From Gemmatimonadota bacterium (GTDB lineage Bacteria; Gemmatimonadota; Gemmatimonadetes; Palauibacterales; Palauibacteraceae): a stretch of DNA of 55,691 bases. Positions 7,070 to 15,493 of the stretch are shown one piece after another. Below the pieces are notes generated by a model. That model saw nothing but the letters and a program-made list of their open reading frames with translations, did no database searches and had not been told where the DNA came from. Each line of letters begins with the position of its first letter. Position 1 is the first letter of the stretch. Position numbers and translations under genes: made by a program. The DNA is taken from assembly GCA_029262175.1 (NCBI GenBank), contig JAJCZV010000114.1, positions 1-55,691 of the forward strand. Reading direction: 5' to 3'.

Positions 7070-7893
7070 GACTCGGGCTCAGGATCGGCCCACTCGGCCG
7101 GATCAAGTTGATCTTCGCCCCGAAACCGCTTCTCGATCCTCTCCACCATCTGCTCCAGATCGAGAGTGCTCTTAACCACCGGACGTCCTCGCCGCGGCGG
7201 CGGATCGTTCACGTCGAAGTAGCGGACCACTCCGCGTGCCAGTTCGTCCGCGTAGCTCGCGCTACCTGACGGCTTCTCCTCGTCGCCCGGGACGTACAAA
7301 CCCACAAACCCCATGTCCGCCCGATCCCACTGACTCGGAAGTGTGTTGTCCAGCCGACCGGTGTTGGAACGCAAACGAAGTACCGTCCTGGCGAACGAGG
7401 AAGGCGCCCGACTCGTCTTGTCACAGGTTGCACCGATAGGAAGAAAGTAGAGCGCAACCATGATGGCCGCGGGTTGGTATTCGTGGACGATCTTCACCTC
7501 GTCTCTTAGCTCATACGTGCGGCCAGTGAGATTCTTGTCGAATTGATGGCCCTGCTTGTCACGAAAGTTCATGCCCTTTAGAGACACGGCGACCTGGAGA
7601 CCCGAGATACCCGAAGCGACGGCCACGTCCAACTTCTTTTGCTTACCTCCCGCCACGAAGGTAGGAGGCTCGGACGTGCCGTCCCGCTTTGGAAGGACCG
7701 TGAACTTCTTGAACGCTTTCCTGACTGCGAACTCAGCCGCGACCTCTTTCGCGCAGGCGTCGGCGAATGCATTGCTCCACGCGTGTCGCGGGGCGCGATC
7801 TCCAGAAACTGCTGTGGCACGTGGGACGATCGAGTCGGCTGCATCAAGAGCGGCCAACATATGTAGATCAGGCTTGAGGTCCTTCCAACTCAC
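7066..7893 (-). CDS. Probable type II restriction endonuclease, PD-(D/E)XK type
   Basis: I start at GTG 7893 (MSWKDLKPDLHMLAAL, 275 residues), because sequence upstream in this frame is compositionally unlike protein. The middle has KKLDVAVASGISG then LQVAVSLKGMNF: an Asp, a short turn, then a strand ending S-L-K, consistent with a PD-(D/E)XK catalytic core in which the acidic second residue is replaced. Predicted alpha/beta sequence follows (AIMVALYFLP), then a Lys/Arg-rich C-terminus ending in acidic residues. Convergent with the cytosine methylase, sharing four bases at the stops, next to vsr: the usual layout of a restriction-modification unit. Sequence specificity is unknown. No strong ribosome site is visible. 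Confidence 0.6.
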   Translation of the reverse strand: MSWKDLKPDLHMLAALDAADSIVPRATAVSGDRAPRHAWSNAFADACAKEVAAEFAVRKAFKKFTVLPKRDGTSEPPTFVAGGKQKKLDVAVASGISGLQVAVSLKGMNFRDKQGHQFDKNLTGRTYELRDEVKIVHEYQPAAIMVALYFLPIGATCDKTSRAPSSFARTVLRLRSNTGRLDNTLPSQWDRADMGFVGLYVPGDEEKPSGSASYADELARGVVRYFDVNDPPPRRGRPVVKSTLDLEQMVERIEKRFRGEDQLDPAEWADPEPES

Positions 7894-7945
7894 GTTGTGC
7901 ACCCGGGATGAGGAAAGGCAGCGAGCTACAGAGGACGGCCACCGG

Positions 7946-8343
7946 TTACCACAGACGAAGATGCTGTGGCGGAGCGGCACGCGGTAGGGAGTCGAGCCGA
8001 TCCGAGGTGACGGACGCAGCCCTGGCCTCGACGACCCACCGAGCACCGTCATCCAGTTGCGGCTTTGCGCACCTCGCTCGCCACGTCCGCCTCCCACACC
8101 GAATCTGCGAGGCTGAGGACCCACGAGTTGGTGTGCTCCCGAACCTGGCAATCTGCTCCATCGTGTTGGCGGGGACAACGCAGGCCCCACGGATCGAGAA
8201 GTCCTCCTCGAAGACGATCCCAATGAGGTCATCGAAATGTCGCTCGTCGAGAGCCCTCACGGCGCTGAGCAGCCGAGACGAGTTCTCCCGCGTCAGGCGG
8301 TCGCCCTTTGATCTCGTATCGACGGCCGACGGCGCTCCAGCTC
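7946..8343 (-). pseudogene. Frameshifted remnant of a small nuclease-like gene
   Basis: Reading the minus strand leftwards, coherent protein sequence jumps between frames. RYEIKG (an E-x-K like a PD-(D/E)XK core) is followed, one base out of register, by DRLTRENSSRLLSAVRALDE and HFDDLIGIVFEEDFSIRGA. Another shift gives EHTNSWVLSLADSVWEADVA ending at a stop. The 5' end is missing, since a stop codon sits just before RYEIKG and the RecB-like gene ends there. I recall intact relatives (EVKG, HFD, VLFEED, TNSW in that order) as small uncharacterised proteins of restriction contexts. At least two frameshifts in 300 bases point to decay, though assembly error is possible. Confidence 0.5.
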
Positions 8344-9492
8344 CTACGTTAGATCAAGCTCGCTCTCGGAGTCATTTTCATCTGCTAGCAGCACATATGC
8401 TGCGTGGGCGCATTCGTCTATTCTATCCCAGACGATGCGAAAGTTGTGGGGATGCCCTCTGCTCGATCGAGTCAGCTGACGCAGCGAGAAGAATGCCACA
8501 CGCGATCCCGCTCGGGCATTGCGTACAAGAGCCTGCGGAACCCCGAAGATGCAGACCGCTCGCCCAGCCGCGTCCAGGAGCTGCACCCTAACTAGATCAT
8601 TCCGCTCGCTTTCGATGGAAACAACCGTGCCCCAAGTATCCAACGGGAGCTTCCAATTCTGCTCCCCTGACGACCAAGCAGCGATTGCAGAGTCCTGGTA
8701 ACTGCCGCAGCCGAGCCGATGGCGACACCACCGACATCCCTCCCCAAAGGACGCGAGATCTCGCGCTTCGAGGTCCGTGTCGCGAGGCGCACGCTTCCTG
8801 ATGACTGCGACGTGGCGTTGGACTCTCACGCGCGCTTCCTGGTAGAGAGGAGTTTCCCATACACCGTCTGCCCCGACTAACCGGATGACAACCTTTGAGG
8901 CCAACGCCGCTTCGATCAGGAGGTGGCCGTATGCTTCCACCTGGAGCTGGTAGCCTGGGCTCACTGTCTCAGGTTCGACCCAGATCCGACCCGTTTTGAA
9001 GTCGGTAACACGCGCAGAATCATCTTCCCAGAATTCGACAAGGTCCGCACGGCCCTGCAACTCCCCATCCGCCGAGATCAGCGAGCGTTCCGTCTGCCTT
9101 GAGTACGATCCCTGCCTGTCAGCCGTAGCAGTCTCGTGCTCGCGAGCATCGTTCTTCCGCTCAGGCAAGAGTGGAATTCGCGCCAGGCACCGAGACGCCC
9201 CCACCGCATCGCGCAGGGGGACGTCACCGGCCTTGCAGGCCGATCGGACCGTGTGTCGTCCCTCCAGTATTTGTCGACGGAGATCCAGCAAAGCTTGTCG
9301 AGCGGGACGCGACCGGTCCGATATGGCCTCGTGAACCAAGCTCCCGAGCTTGGCCTCGGGGGAAGACGGCAGCACATCGTGTTTGGGGGCCTCACCGTCT
9401 AGGACCGCTCGGAGCAGGCACGCCCCGCCCATCTGAAGGCTCGATACTCGCACCGGCGTAGTGCGTCGCACGGTTTCGACAGGCTCAAGCAC
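8344..9492 (-). CDS. RecB/Cas4-like PD-(D/E)XK nuclease
   Basis: A 382-residue protein from GTG 9492. The core has the RecB-family signature: GRADLVEFWEDDSARVTDFK gives the Asp and D-x-K, and QLQVEAYGHLL gives the Q-x3-Y-type helix. A Cys cluster follows (CRWCRHRLGC), with an earlier Cys (GGACLLRA) near the N-terminus, the layout that binds an iron-sulfur cluster in Cas4/AddB-type nucleases. A C-terminal domain of about 110 residues (TWGTVVSIESERNDLVRVQLLD onwards) looks like a beta-barrel. It is the last gene of the four-gene operon and overlaps the giant helicase by 8 bases, so the helicase and nuclease probably work as one machine on DNA. Confidence 0.82.
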   Translation of the reverse strand: MLEPVETVRRTTPVRVSSLQMGGACLLRAVLDGEAPKHDVLPSSPEAKLGSLVHEAISDRSRPARQALLDLRRQILEGRHTVRSACKAGDVPLRDAVGASRCLARIPLLPERKNDAREHETATADRQGSYSRQTERSLISADGELQGRADLVEFWEDDSARVTDFKTGRIWVEPETVSPGYQLQVEAYGHLLIEAALASKVVIRLVGADGVWETPLYQEARVRVQRHVAVIRKRAPRDTDLEARDLASFGEGCRWCRHRLGCGSYQDSAIAAWSSGEQNWKLPLDTWGTVVSIESERNDLVRVQLLDAAGRAVCIFGVPQALVRNARAGSRVAFFSLRQLTRSSRGHPHNFRIVWDRIDECAHAAYVLLADENDSESELDLT

Positions 9493-12400
9493 CCAAGCCG
9501 CCGCGCCCGAGGTGGCGACGGCGCAGCGCCTCTAGGGTCGTGACCGGCCTCCGAGCCAGATCGAAACTCGTCGCCGGGATCACCGTGCCGTGATTAGCCG
9601 CGAAATCCATCAGTTTCGGTACTTCCACGAGGATTCGGTTCCAGTCCCAGAGCGGGTGGACCACGGCACACCAAACGTCGTCGGCTTCATCGAGACAGGC
9701 GAGGTCCACAAACCCAGCCTCGGCGCATCGCCTCGGACCAGCGATGGTTGAGAGCTCTTGGGCATATCCTTTGGACAAGGCACGCCAGTCTCGGAGCCCC
9801 GGGGCGTGGAATTCGCCGTCTAGGCCGGCCTTGAACTCCGGCGACACGAGGAGGGAGAGCACGTCCATGCCCAGACGCCAGTCGAGCAACCCGTGGAACG
9901 ACTGATTCCCGAACCTGTTCAGGCACACGTAGCACGACTGATCGCACGCGGCACGATGGGAGGAGGTGTCGAAGTCCTTCAAAGGGTAGGAATCGGCATC
10001 GTTCAGAATCGAGCGCCCCAGCGCAGCGATTTCCACTGTGCCGTCGACGCCGCTCGGCTGGACAAGCCTATCGCAGAGGCCAGAACCGTTGATCAGTGCG
10101 TCGCAGAACTGAATGAGAAGGACGGCGTCCGCGCCATCGAGACGGACCGTTCGTGGCTCGATGATCTCGAACTCATCGGGGTCCACGTCAAGTTCCTTGG
10201 CCGCGCGGTAGACGAGCAGAAAGGTTGCCGAAAGAACGGCAGCCCGGCGAGCGGCGGTCGGCAACCCGGAATCGCCATCAGTTTCCAACCGAAGTCCCTG
10301 CGGAATCCGTTGTGGGGCCAGTACCAAGCTGTTTGTCACCTTCGGAGCCGCCAGATAGAACCCCGTACGTGTCTGTGACTCGGCGTGGAATCCTAGGTTC
10401 TGATGACCTGCGAACTCAGGCGCCAGCCACTGGTCCTCCATAATGAGCCCGCCTGCTTGGACAGTTCTCCCGCGGACTGCCGAGAACCCCGACCAACTCG
10501 TGTCCTCCCAAGCGCCACGATTGAGCCGAAAAATCCGGGTCTCCTCGAAGAGCTCATAGGACATGTTGGTGCCGTCAAGCGGAACCGGGTTGAAGGGGGC
10601 CGCTTCAGCCAACGCCATCTTCTGCCGCGGACTCATATCAAAGTCTTCTTGTTCCTTGGTGGGGAACAGAGAGGTCCGAAAGGCGTTTGGCACGATGCAC
10701 TCGTGTGCATCCTCGGTTGCCAAGATCCCACCACAACCATCACAGGCTACACCGGTCGCGGGCACGTCGGTCTTCAGGGTCCTCCACCCACGACAGTTCT
10801 CGCACTGCGTAAGCCGAAAGCTGTGACCGAACGGATCCCCGAGTGGGCGCACTCGAATACTCTGCCCCCGGCGTGGGTTCCAAGGAGCGAGAGACCCCGT
10901 GTAGCCAATAGACCTATGTTTCCGCTTGTCCTTTATCAGGTGGCGCCCAGGTGCGAACTCTTGGATGGCGATCTCCAGGTCACGATCGATCGCGTCCGGC
11001 TCCCATACACCTGTCTCGTCCTTGGGCTCGGGCCCGGTGTAGAGATTCCTGACCCGAGTCGGCATTCCATACATCGGGAACTGTCCTTGCTCAGCGAGTG
11101 CCTCGCCCACGCCACGGCCCGCGTACTCGCCGGGATCGAGTTGCTGGATGTGACGGACCACATCGGGGACAGCGAGCTCGTGAAGCAACTCCGTCCCGTC
11201 GTTGGATCGCCCTTGGGCGAACCAATCGGCCAGCTCGTCGCGAAAACCGATCGTTGAGGTGAGCGAATCGTGCAGCAACGGCTCAAAGGTCGCGCGAATC
11301 CGACCGTAGTGATCCACGTCCATGAACTCTCCGTGGATATCCGGTCGGCTCATGTCATCGGCCGGCCAGTTCATGCCCATCCCGTCCACGTCCCATGTCG
11401 AGCGTAGCCTCCGAAACACCTCACACAACCAGGCCTTCCTCAAGAGCCGTCGACCGATCACCGCAAGGTCGCTAGTGAGAAAAGGTGGGGGCGGAGGATC
11501 GCCAGTGATCGATTTGGGGTCGCGAAAATAATGGAGATCGTGACTCTTGCTGCGACAAACCGTGAGGACGATTGAGAAAGGTCGTCCTCGGCGTCCCGCG
11601 CGCCCCACCCGCTGCTGATAATTGAAGCGTTGTGGCGGCATGTTCGCCTGGAATACCGCTTCGAGCGCTCCGATATCCACACCGACTTCCATAGTAGTCG
11701 TGACGGAAAGGACGTCGACAACTCTGGCTGCACGATCTAGTTCCTTATCGACCGGCATGTCTTCACCGCGCGGGAGGATGTCGTCGGTGTCATCGATGAG
11801 GATTCCCTTGAACCGACGAAGACGAGCCCCTGGATTCGACGTCATGGCAGTGAGCTCTTCTGCTCTAAGCCTGTAGGTGGGACTCGGATCGTCCACGCGG
11901 CGCGCTAGGTAGTTGTGCTTCCGAAGAGACTCAACTTCGCCAGACGGCTTTTGGGCTAAAGGCTCAAGACATCGAGTGCATATGCCGGCACCCGCATGGA
12001 GATGCACTCGGCCGCAGTTCGCGCAGCGCCAAAACGGATCTGAACTTACTACGGGCATGATGCGCAGGTACTCGGCCTGTACGATGCAGCCGCGGTGCCC
12101 TTGTTGATGTAGGTGTTCAAAGGCTTCGTCGAGACGGTCGCTCCAATCACTCCCCCAAACCGCTTTCGCAAAATCCTTCACGTCCCGGGTCGCGTCCGCG
12201 CCGCGAAGCCACTCTCGAGGCCGGTTGGTCCACTCCTCCCTACGAGGGCGATACCGCCATTTGTCACCCAAGATCCGCATGAGAGCGTTAGAAACGCCGA
12301 TCTCCGTTTCCTTTCTTCCGTTCGACGCCACGCACCCGTATCCGAGGCCAGATTCTTCCAGAGAGAAGTAGCTGCGATGAAAGACCGTCTCCGTCGCCAG

Positions 12401-15400
12401 TCGGCGAAGCTCGTTCTTGACAGCGTCGTGAGCGTCGCTGAGCGCTTCCTTTAAGGCGGGGTGGTCCGCCCACTCCCAGCCACCGTTATTGCGTCGAAAC
12501 AGCTGCTGCCATGAGAAGTTGTAGTCCCCGCCTCGGACACTGACGGGGTCGATGCCGGCAGGATCGATCGGATGCACGCCGGCCCCGACGAGCGCGGCCG
12601 TTAGAGGTTTGACGCTCAGGCCAATGGCCGATCCGCCGGACACGTCGACCAAATCAGCCAGGGCTATCGAAGTCTCGCTTGAGTCGGACTGTCTGCTCTG
12701 AACGGCCTGCAATTCCGTGGAGAGTTTGTGGACCGTAGCGAAGTCGTTTTGGGATACTGCTTCGGCGATGGCCTCCCCCAATTCCCTGGCTCGCTGTCGA
12801 AGTTGAGTCGTATCACCCTTGGCTTTCGCGGCCGCACGCAGAGCCGAAACCAAGTACTCGCGTCGGATATCCTCATGGTGTCTCCGTTCAAGATCGAGCG
12901 CGGCCTTGGCCGCGTCCTGCCGACTGTCGGCGAACGACACGAGCTTCACTGCTTCGGGGGCCTTCGCGTGGACTCTCAGCCGCGCCATAAGTTCACTCGC
13001 CAGCAGCTGAGTAGTCTTCGCGAAGCCGACGCGGAAGTTGCGGATCGGCGAGGTGCGGGCTCGACGGTACATGTAGGACTCTCCGCAGAACGGGCACTGA
13101 TAGGGGACCGCGCTACCCGGATCCCCGCGCTCCATTCGGTTCGTACCCCATCCGGCGGTGTCGTAAAGGAAGCCCGGAATGGTTCCGCCGGTCCAATCTC
13201 CCCCCGGGGGGACCGGGTGGGCCCGTCCGGTCGCCGGGTCCAGCTCCGCTCTTCGCCAACGGCCTTGCGCCTGTTCCTCCTTCGGTGCCTTCGAGCCCCA
13301 GGGCCAGCTGGACCTCGTCGTCGGCCAGAAGACCGCAAAGTCCTCGGTGGTCAGCTGCTCGAAGAGCTGCGGTTTCGAATGCTCTGGCAGTCTCTCTGGA
13401 TCTGGATCCGAAGGGAGGAACTCCACAGAATCTTGTTGTGAACTGCCCCTCATTCCTCCCAGGTAGAGTTCGCCACAACATTCGCAGTAGAGCAATTCAA
13501 GGAACCGGGTGCGTTGTCCGCCTCCAGTTTGCGAGAACCTCTGGCCCCGTTCCACGGAAAGGTCGCCGAACAATGCCTTCTTTCGTACCGCCGGATCCAT
13601 GTCCGAAGACAGCGCCTGTGGAGCGGCGAAGAGCCCTTCGACTGCTCGAAGGAAAAGGTGGATACGAAAACTGCTCGCATCCAACCCTCGATTCGCCGCG
13701 GTCTCCTCCGGAAACCAGGATTCTAGTTCAGTGGCGGCGCTTCGGAGTCGCAACAGTGCTCGTAGTGCCTGGTGTCGTTGCTCATCGGTGCCGAACAATC
13801 GGGCAGCCACTTCGGAGATCGGCGTGGCTCTAACCTGGCCGTTTTCGTCACTGCAGGCCCACGCCGTCAGGTCAGCGACAGACCGGATGACGCCCCGTAC
13901 CAGTTGGCCTTCGGTGAGACCTGCGACTTCTACGAGAACGAGACTCGCAACGGTCTCCCAGGCCGTCGGATCATCATGAGGCGAGACGAAGCCGGCGGGT
14001 GGTCCGATCCCAAGTGCTTCGACGGCTTCGACAATACTGCTTGGGTCAAGTGATCGAGCTATCTGCTGTTCTCGGCGTACTTCGTGGCCAGTGACCACGC
14101 TTTCGTCCCAGGCGGCAGCCGGCGCCGTGCCTCCTCCCAAACCCGATGTTCCGAACATGTCCCAGAGATATCGAAGACTCGCCTCCCGCTCGGGGCCTTC
14201 CATGGGCAAGGACGCGCTGGAAGCGAGAATTCGCAATTTGTGTTGGTGTTCGGGAAGGTGTAGACCCAGGCGATGGATCAAGGTCCGAAGCAGAAACGCG
14301 ACCTCCGTCCCGGCCGTACCGCGTTGGAGGTGCAGCTCGTCGAGTACGAGATAGAAATAGGCATCCGGATCGGAGTGCAGCCATTCGCGGGTCTGGGACC
14401 AGATCGGCTCGTCTACTTCACGCACGAGCAATGCGCTGAGCATACTGGTATTGGTGATCAGGATGTCGGGTGGAGACGCGTGCATGTCCCAGCGGCTGAA
14501 CAGCTCCGCGCCATCGGTCCGCGGGAAATTGAACGGAAGGTCTTCGTCGTCTGCTCGCGTGGACTCAGCGACGGCCTCCCTCCAAGTGTCTTCGGCTGCG
14601 ATTACCCGACGAAAAAGCTCTGTCAGCTTGCGAGCGCTCTTCGGCTTATATTCGTTGGCCAACCTCGGGTGTATCAGGTGACCCGTCACCGGAGTCGCGC
14701 TCGTGTAGCGGCCAAAGAAGATGCGATTCCCGCCCAGGTAGCCGTCGAGGACCGCGTGGGCTTCGTCGGAATCGAGTGCGCGCCGCAGTCTGACCATCTG
14801 GTCCTCGACGAGCGCGTTCATCGGGTAGAGGACCAGGGCGCGGACAGCCTTTGGCCGACTCGACAACTCACCTTGCCTACGATCCTGAAAAACGCCTACC
14901 GGGTCCGCTTTCGCGAGCCTTTCAAACTCGCGAAGTGAAAATCGCTCTCCGCTAGTGTTGGATCGCCACCACGTGGGCGCAGGGGCTAGACCCTCTGTGG
15001 CTGGCCAGCCGAGGCCTTCCTTCACAATGCTTGCCAGGATTGGGAGCAGGAAGGCCTCGGTCTTACCTGAGCCGGTCCCCGACGTGACGATGCCGGGCTG
15101 GCCGGTTGATACCCCCCGCTGCAGCATCCGAAGCTGGTGTCGGTACAGCTCGAACGCACCGCGCCCAACGCTTTGAGCGTCCCCTTTTTCCTCAGACGAG
15201 AGGAGTCCGGCAAGGGCCAGTCTAACGAACGCCTCTCGCTCTCTGACTGTGAAGTCTGGGAGCCAGTCTTCACCCGCGTGGCGGGAAAGGTCGTCGATCC
15301 GAAGCCCGGCGGTCTCGTACCTGGGCACGGGCTCGATAAGCGGTTCCGTGGAAAGAGTAGCTGGGTCGTAGGACTCTAGGAGGCGCCGACGAGCGGCTTG

Positions 15401-15493
15401 TGTATCTGGATCAGAGATCCGGAAGGCCGTTTCCAGATATGTGATGTAGAAGTCACGAATCTTTTCGAACTCGCCGATGGGATCTCTCATCAT
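9485..15493 (-). CDS. Giant DEAD/DEAH helicase with DUF1998, DruE-like
   Basis: About 2002 residues. SGTGSGKTEAF near residue 140 is the Walker A motif, LVLYPMNALVEDQ motif Ia, LDELHL the DEAH-box position, and SASL motif III. Motifs V and VI (TTTMEVGVDIGA, QQRVGRAGRRGR) lie beyond residue 1200. About 800 residues lie between the two RecA lobes, with zinc-ribbon pairs (CECC, CPFC, CANC with CTRC, CENC with CDGC). The C-terminus carries the DUF1998 Cys motif (CDQSCYVCLNRFGNQ). A single 1800-2100-residue chain with these parts is the hallmark of DruE, common to Druantia antiphage systems; DISARM splits similar domains into two smaller proteins. The start is the ATG of TGATG, which overlaps the upstream stop. 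Confidence 0.85.
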   Translation of the reverse strand: MMRDPIGEFEKIRDFYITYLETAFRISDPDTQAARRRLLESYDPATLSTEPLIEPVPRYETAGLRIDDLSRHAGEDWLPDFTVREREAFVRLALAGLLSSEEKGDAQSVGRGAFELYRHQLRMLQRGVSTGQPGIVTSGTGSGKTEAFLLPILASIVKEGLGWPATEGLAPAPTWWRSNTSGERFSLREFERLAKADPVGVFQDRRQGELSSRPKAVRALVLYPMNALVEDQMVRLRRALDSDEAHAVLDGYLGGNRIFFGRYTSATPVTGHLIHPRLANEYKPKSARKLTELFRRVIAAEDTWREAVAESTRADDEDLPFNFPRTDGAELFSRWDMHASPPDILITNTSMLSALLVREVDEPIWSQTREWLHSDPDAYFYLVLDELHLQRGTAGTEVAFLLRTLIHRLGLHLPEHQHKLRILASSASLPMEGPEREASLRYLWDMFGTSGLGGGTAPAAAWDESVVTGHEVRREQQIARSLDPSSIVEAVEALGIGPPAGFVSPHDDPTAWETVASLVLVEVAGLTEGQLVRGVIRSVADLTAWACSDENGQVRATPISEVAARLFGTDEQRHQALRALLRLRSAATELESWFPEETAANRGLDASSFRIHLFLRAVEGLFAAPQALSSDMDPAVRKKALFGDLSVERGQRFSQTGGGQRTRFLELLYCECCGELYLGGMRGSSQQDSVEFLPSDPDPERLPEHSKPQLFEQLTTEDFAVFWPTTRSSWPWGSKAPKEEQAQGRWRRAELDPATGRAHPVPPGGDWTGGTIPGFLYDTAGWGTNRMERGDPGSAVPYQCPFCGESYMYRRARTSPIRNFRVGFAKTTQLLASELMARLRVHAKAPEAVKLVSFADSRQDAAKAALDLERRHHEDIRREYLVSALRAAAKAKGDTTQLRQRARELGEAIAEAVSQNDFATVHKLSTELQAVQSRQSDSSETSIALADLVDVSGGSAIGLSVKPLTAALVGAGVHPIDPAGIDPVSVRGGDYNFSWQQLFRRNNGGWEWADHPALKEALSDAHDAVKNELRRLATETVFHRSYFSLEESGLGYGCVASNGRKETEIGVSNALMRILGDKWRYRPRREEWTNRPREWLRGADATRDVKDFAKAVWGSDWSDRLDEAFEHLHQQGHRGCIVQAEYLRIMPVVSSDPFWRCANCGRVHLHAGAGICTRCLEPLAQKPSGEVESLRKHNYLARRVDDPSPTYRLRAEELTAMTSNPGARLRRFKGILIDDTDDILPRGEDMPVDKELDRAARVVDVLSVTTTMEVGVDIGALEAVFQANMPPQRFNYQQRVGRAGRRGRPFSIVLTVCRSKSHDLHYFRDPKSITGDPPPPPFLTSDLAVIGRRLLRKAWLCEVFRRLRSTWDVDGMGMNWPADDMSRPDIHGEFMDVDHYGRIRATFEPLLHDSLTSTIGFRDELADWFAQGRSNDGTELLHELAVPDVVRHIQQLDPGEYAGRGVGEALAEQGQFPMYGMPTRVRNLYTGPEPKDETGVWEPDAIDRDLEIAIQEFAPGRHLIKDKRKHRSIGYTGSLAPWNPRRGQSIRVRPLGDPFGHSFRLTQCENCRGWRTLKTDVPATGVACDGCGGILATEDAHECIVPNAFRTSLFPTKEQEDFDMSPRQKMALAEAAPFNPVPLDGTNMSYELFEETRIFRLNRGAWEDTSWSGFSAVRGRTVQAGGLIMEDQWLAPEFAGHQNLGFHAESQTRTGFYLAAPKVTNSLVLAPQRIPQGLRLETDGDSGLPTAARRAAVLSATFLLVYRAAKELDVDPDEFEIIEPRTVRLDGADAVLLIQFCDALINGSGLCDRLVQPSGVDGTVEIAALGRSILNDADSYPLKDFDTSSHRAACDQSCYVCLNRFGNQSFHGLLDWRLGMDVLSLLVSPEFKAGLDGEFHAPGLRDWRALSKGYAQELSTIAGPRRCAEAGFVDLACLDEADDVWCAVVHPLWDWNRILVEVPKLMDFAANHGTVIPATSFDLARRPVTTLEALRRRHLGRGGLGA

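Noticed and set aside
12728..13441. 237-codon plus-strand open frame inside the giant helicase gene
   Set aside because: It is the complement shadow of a long, motif-confirmed gene; composition is Arg/Ser-rich and has no family likeness.
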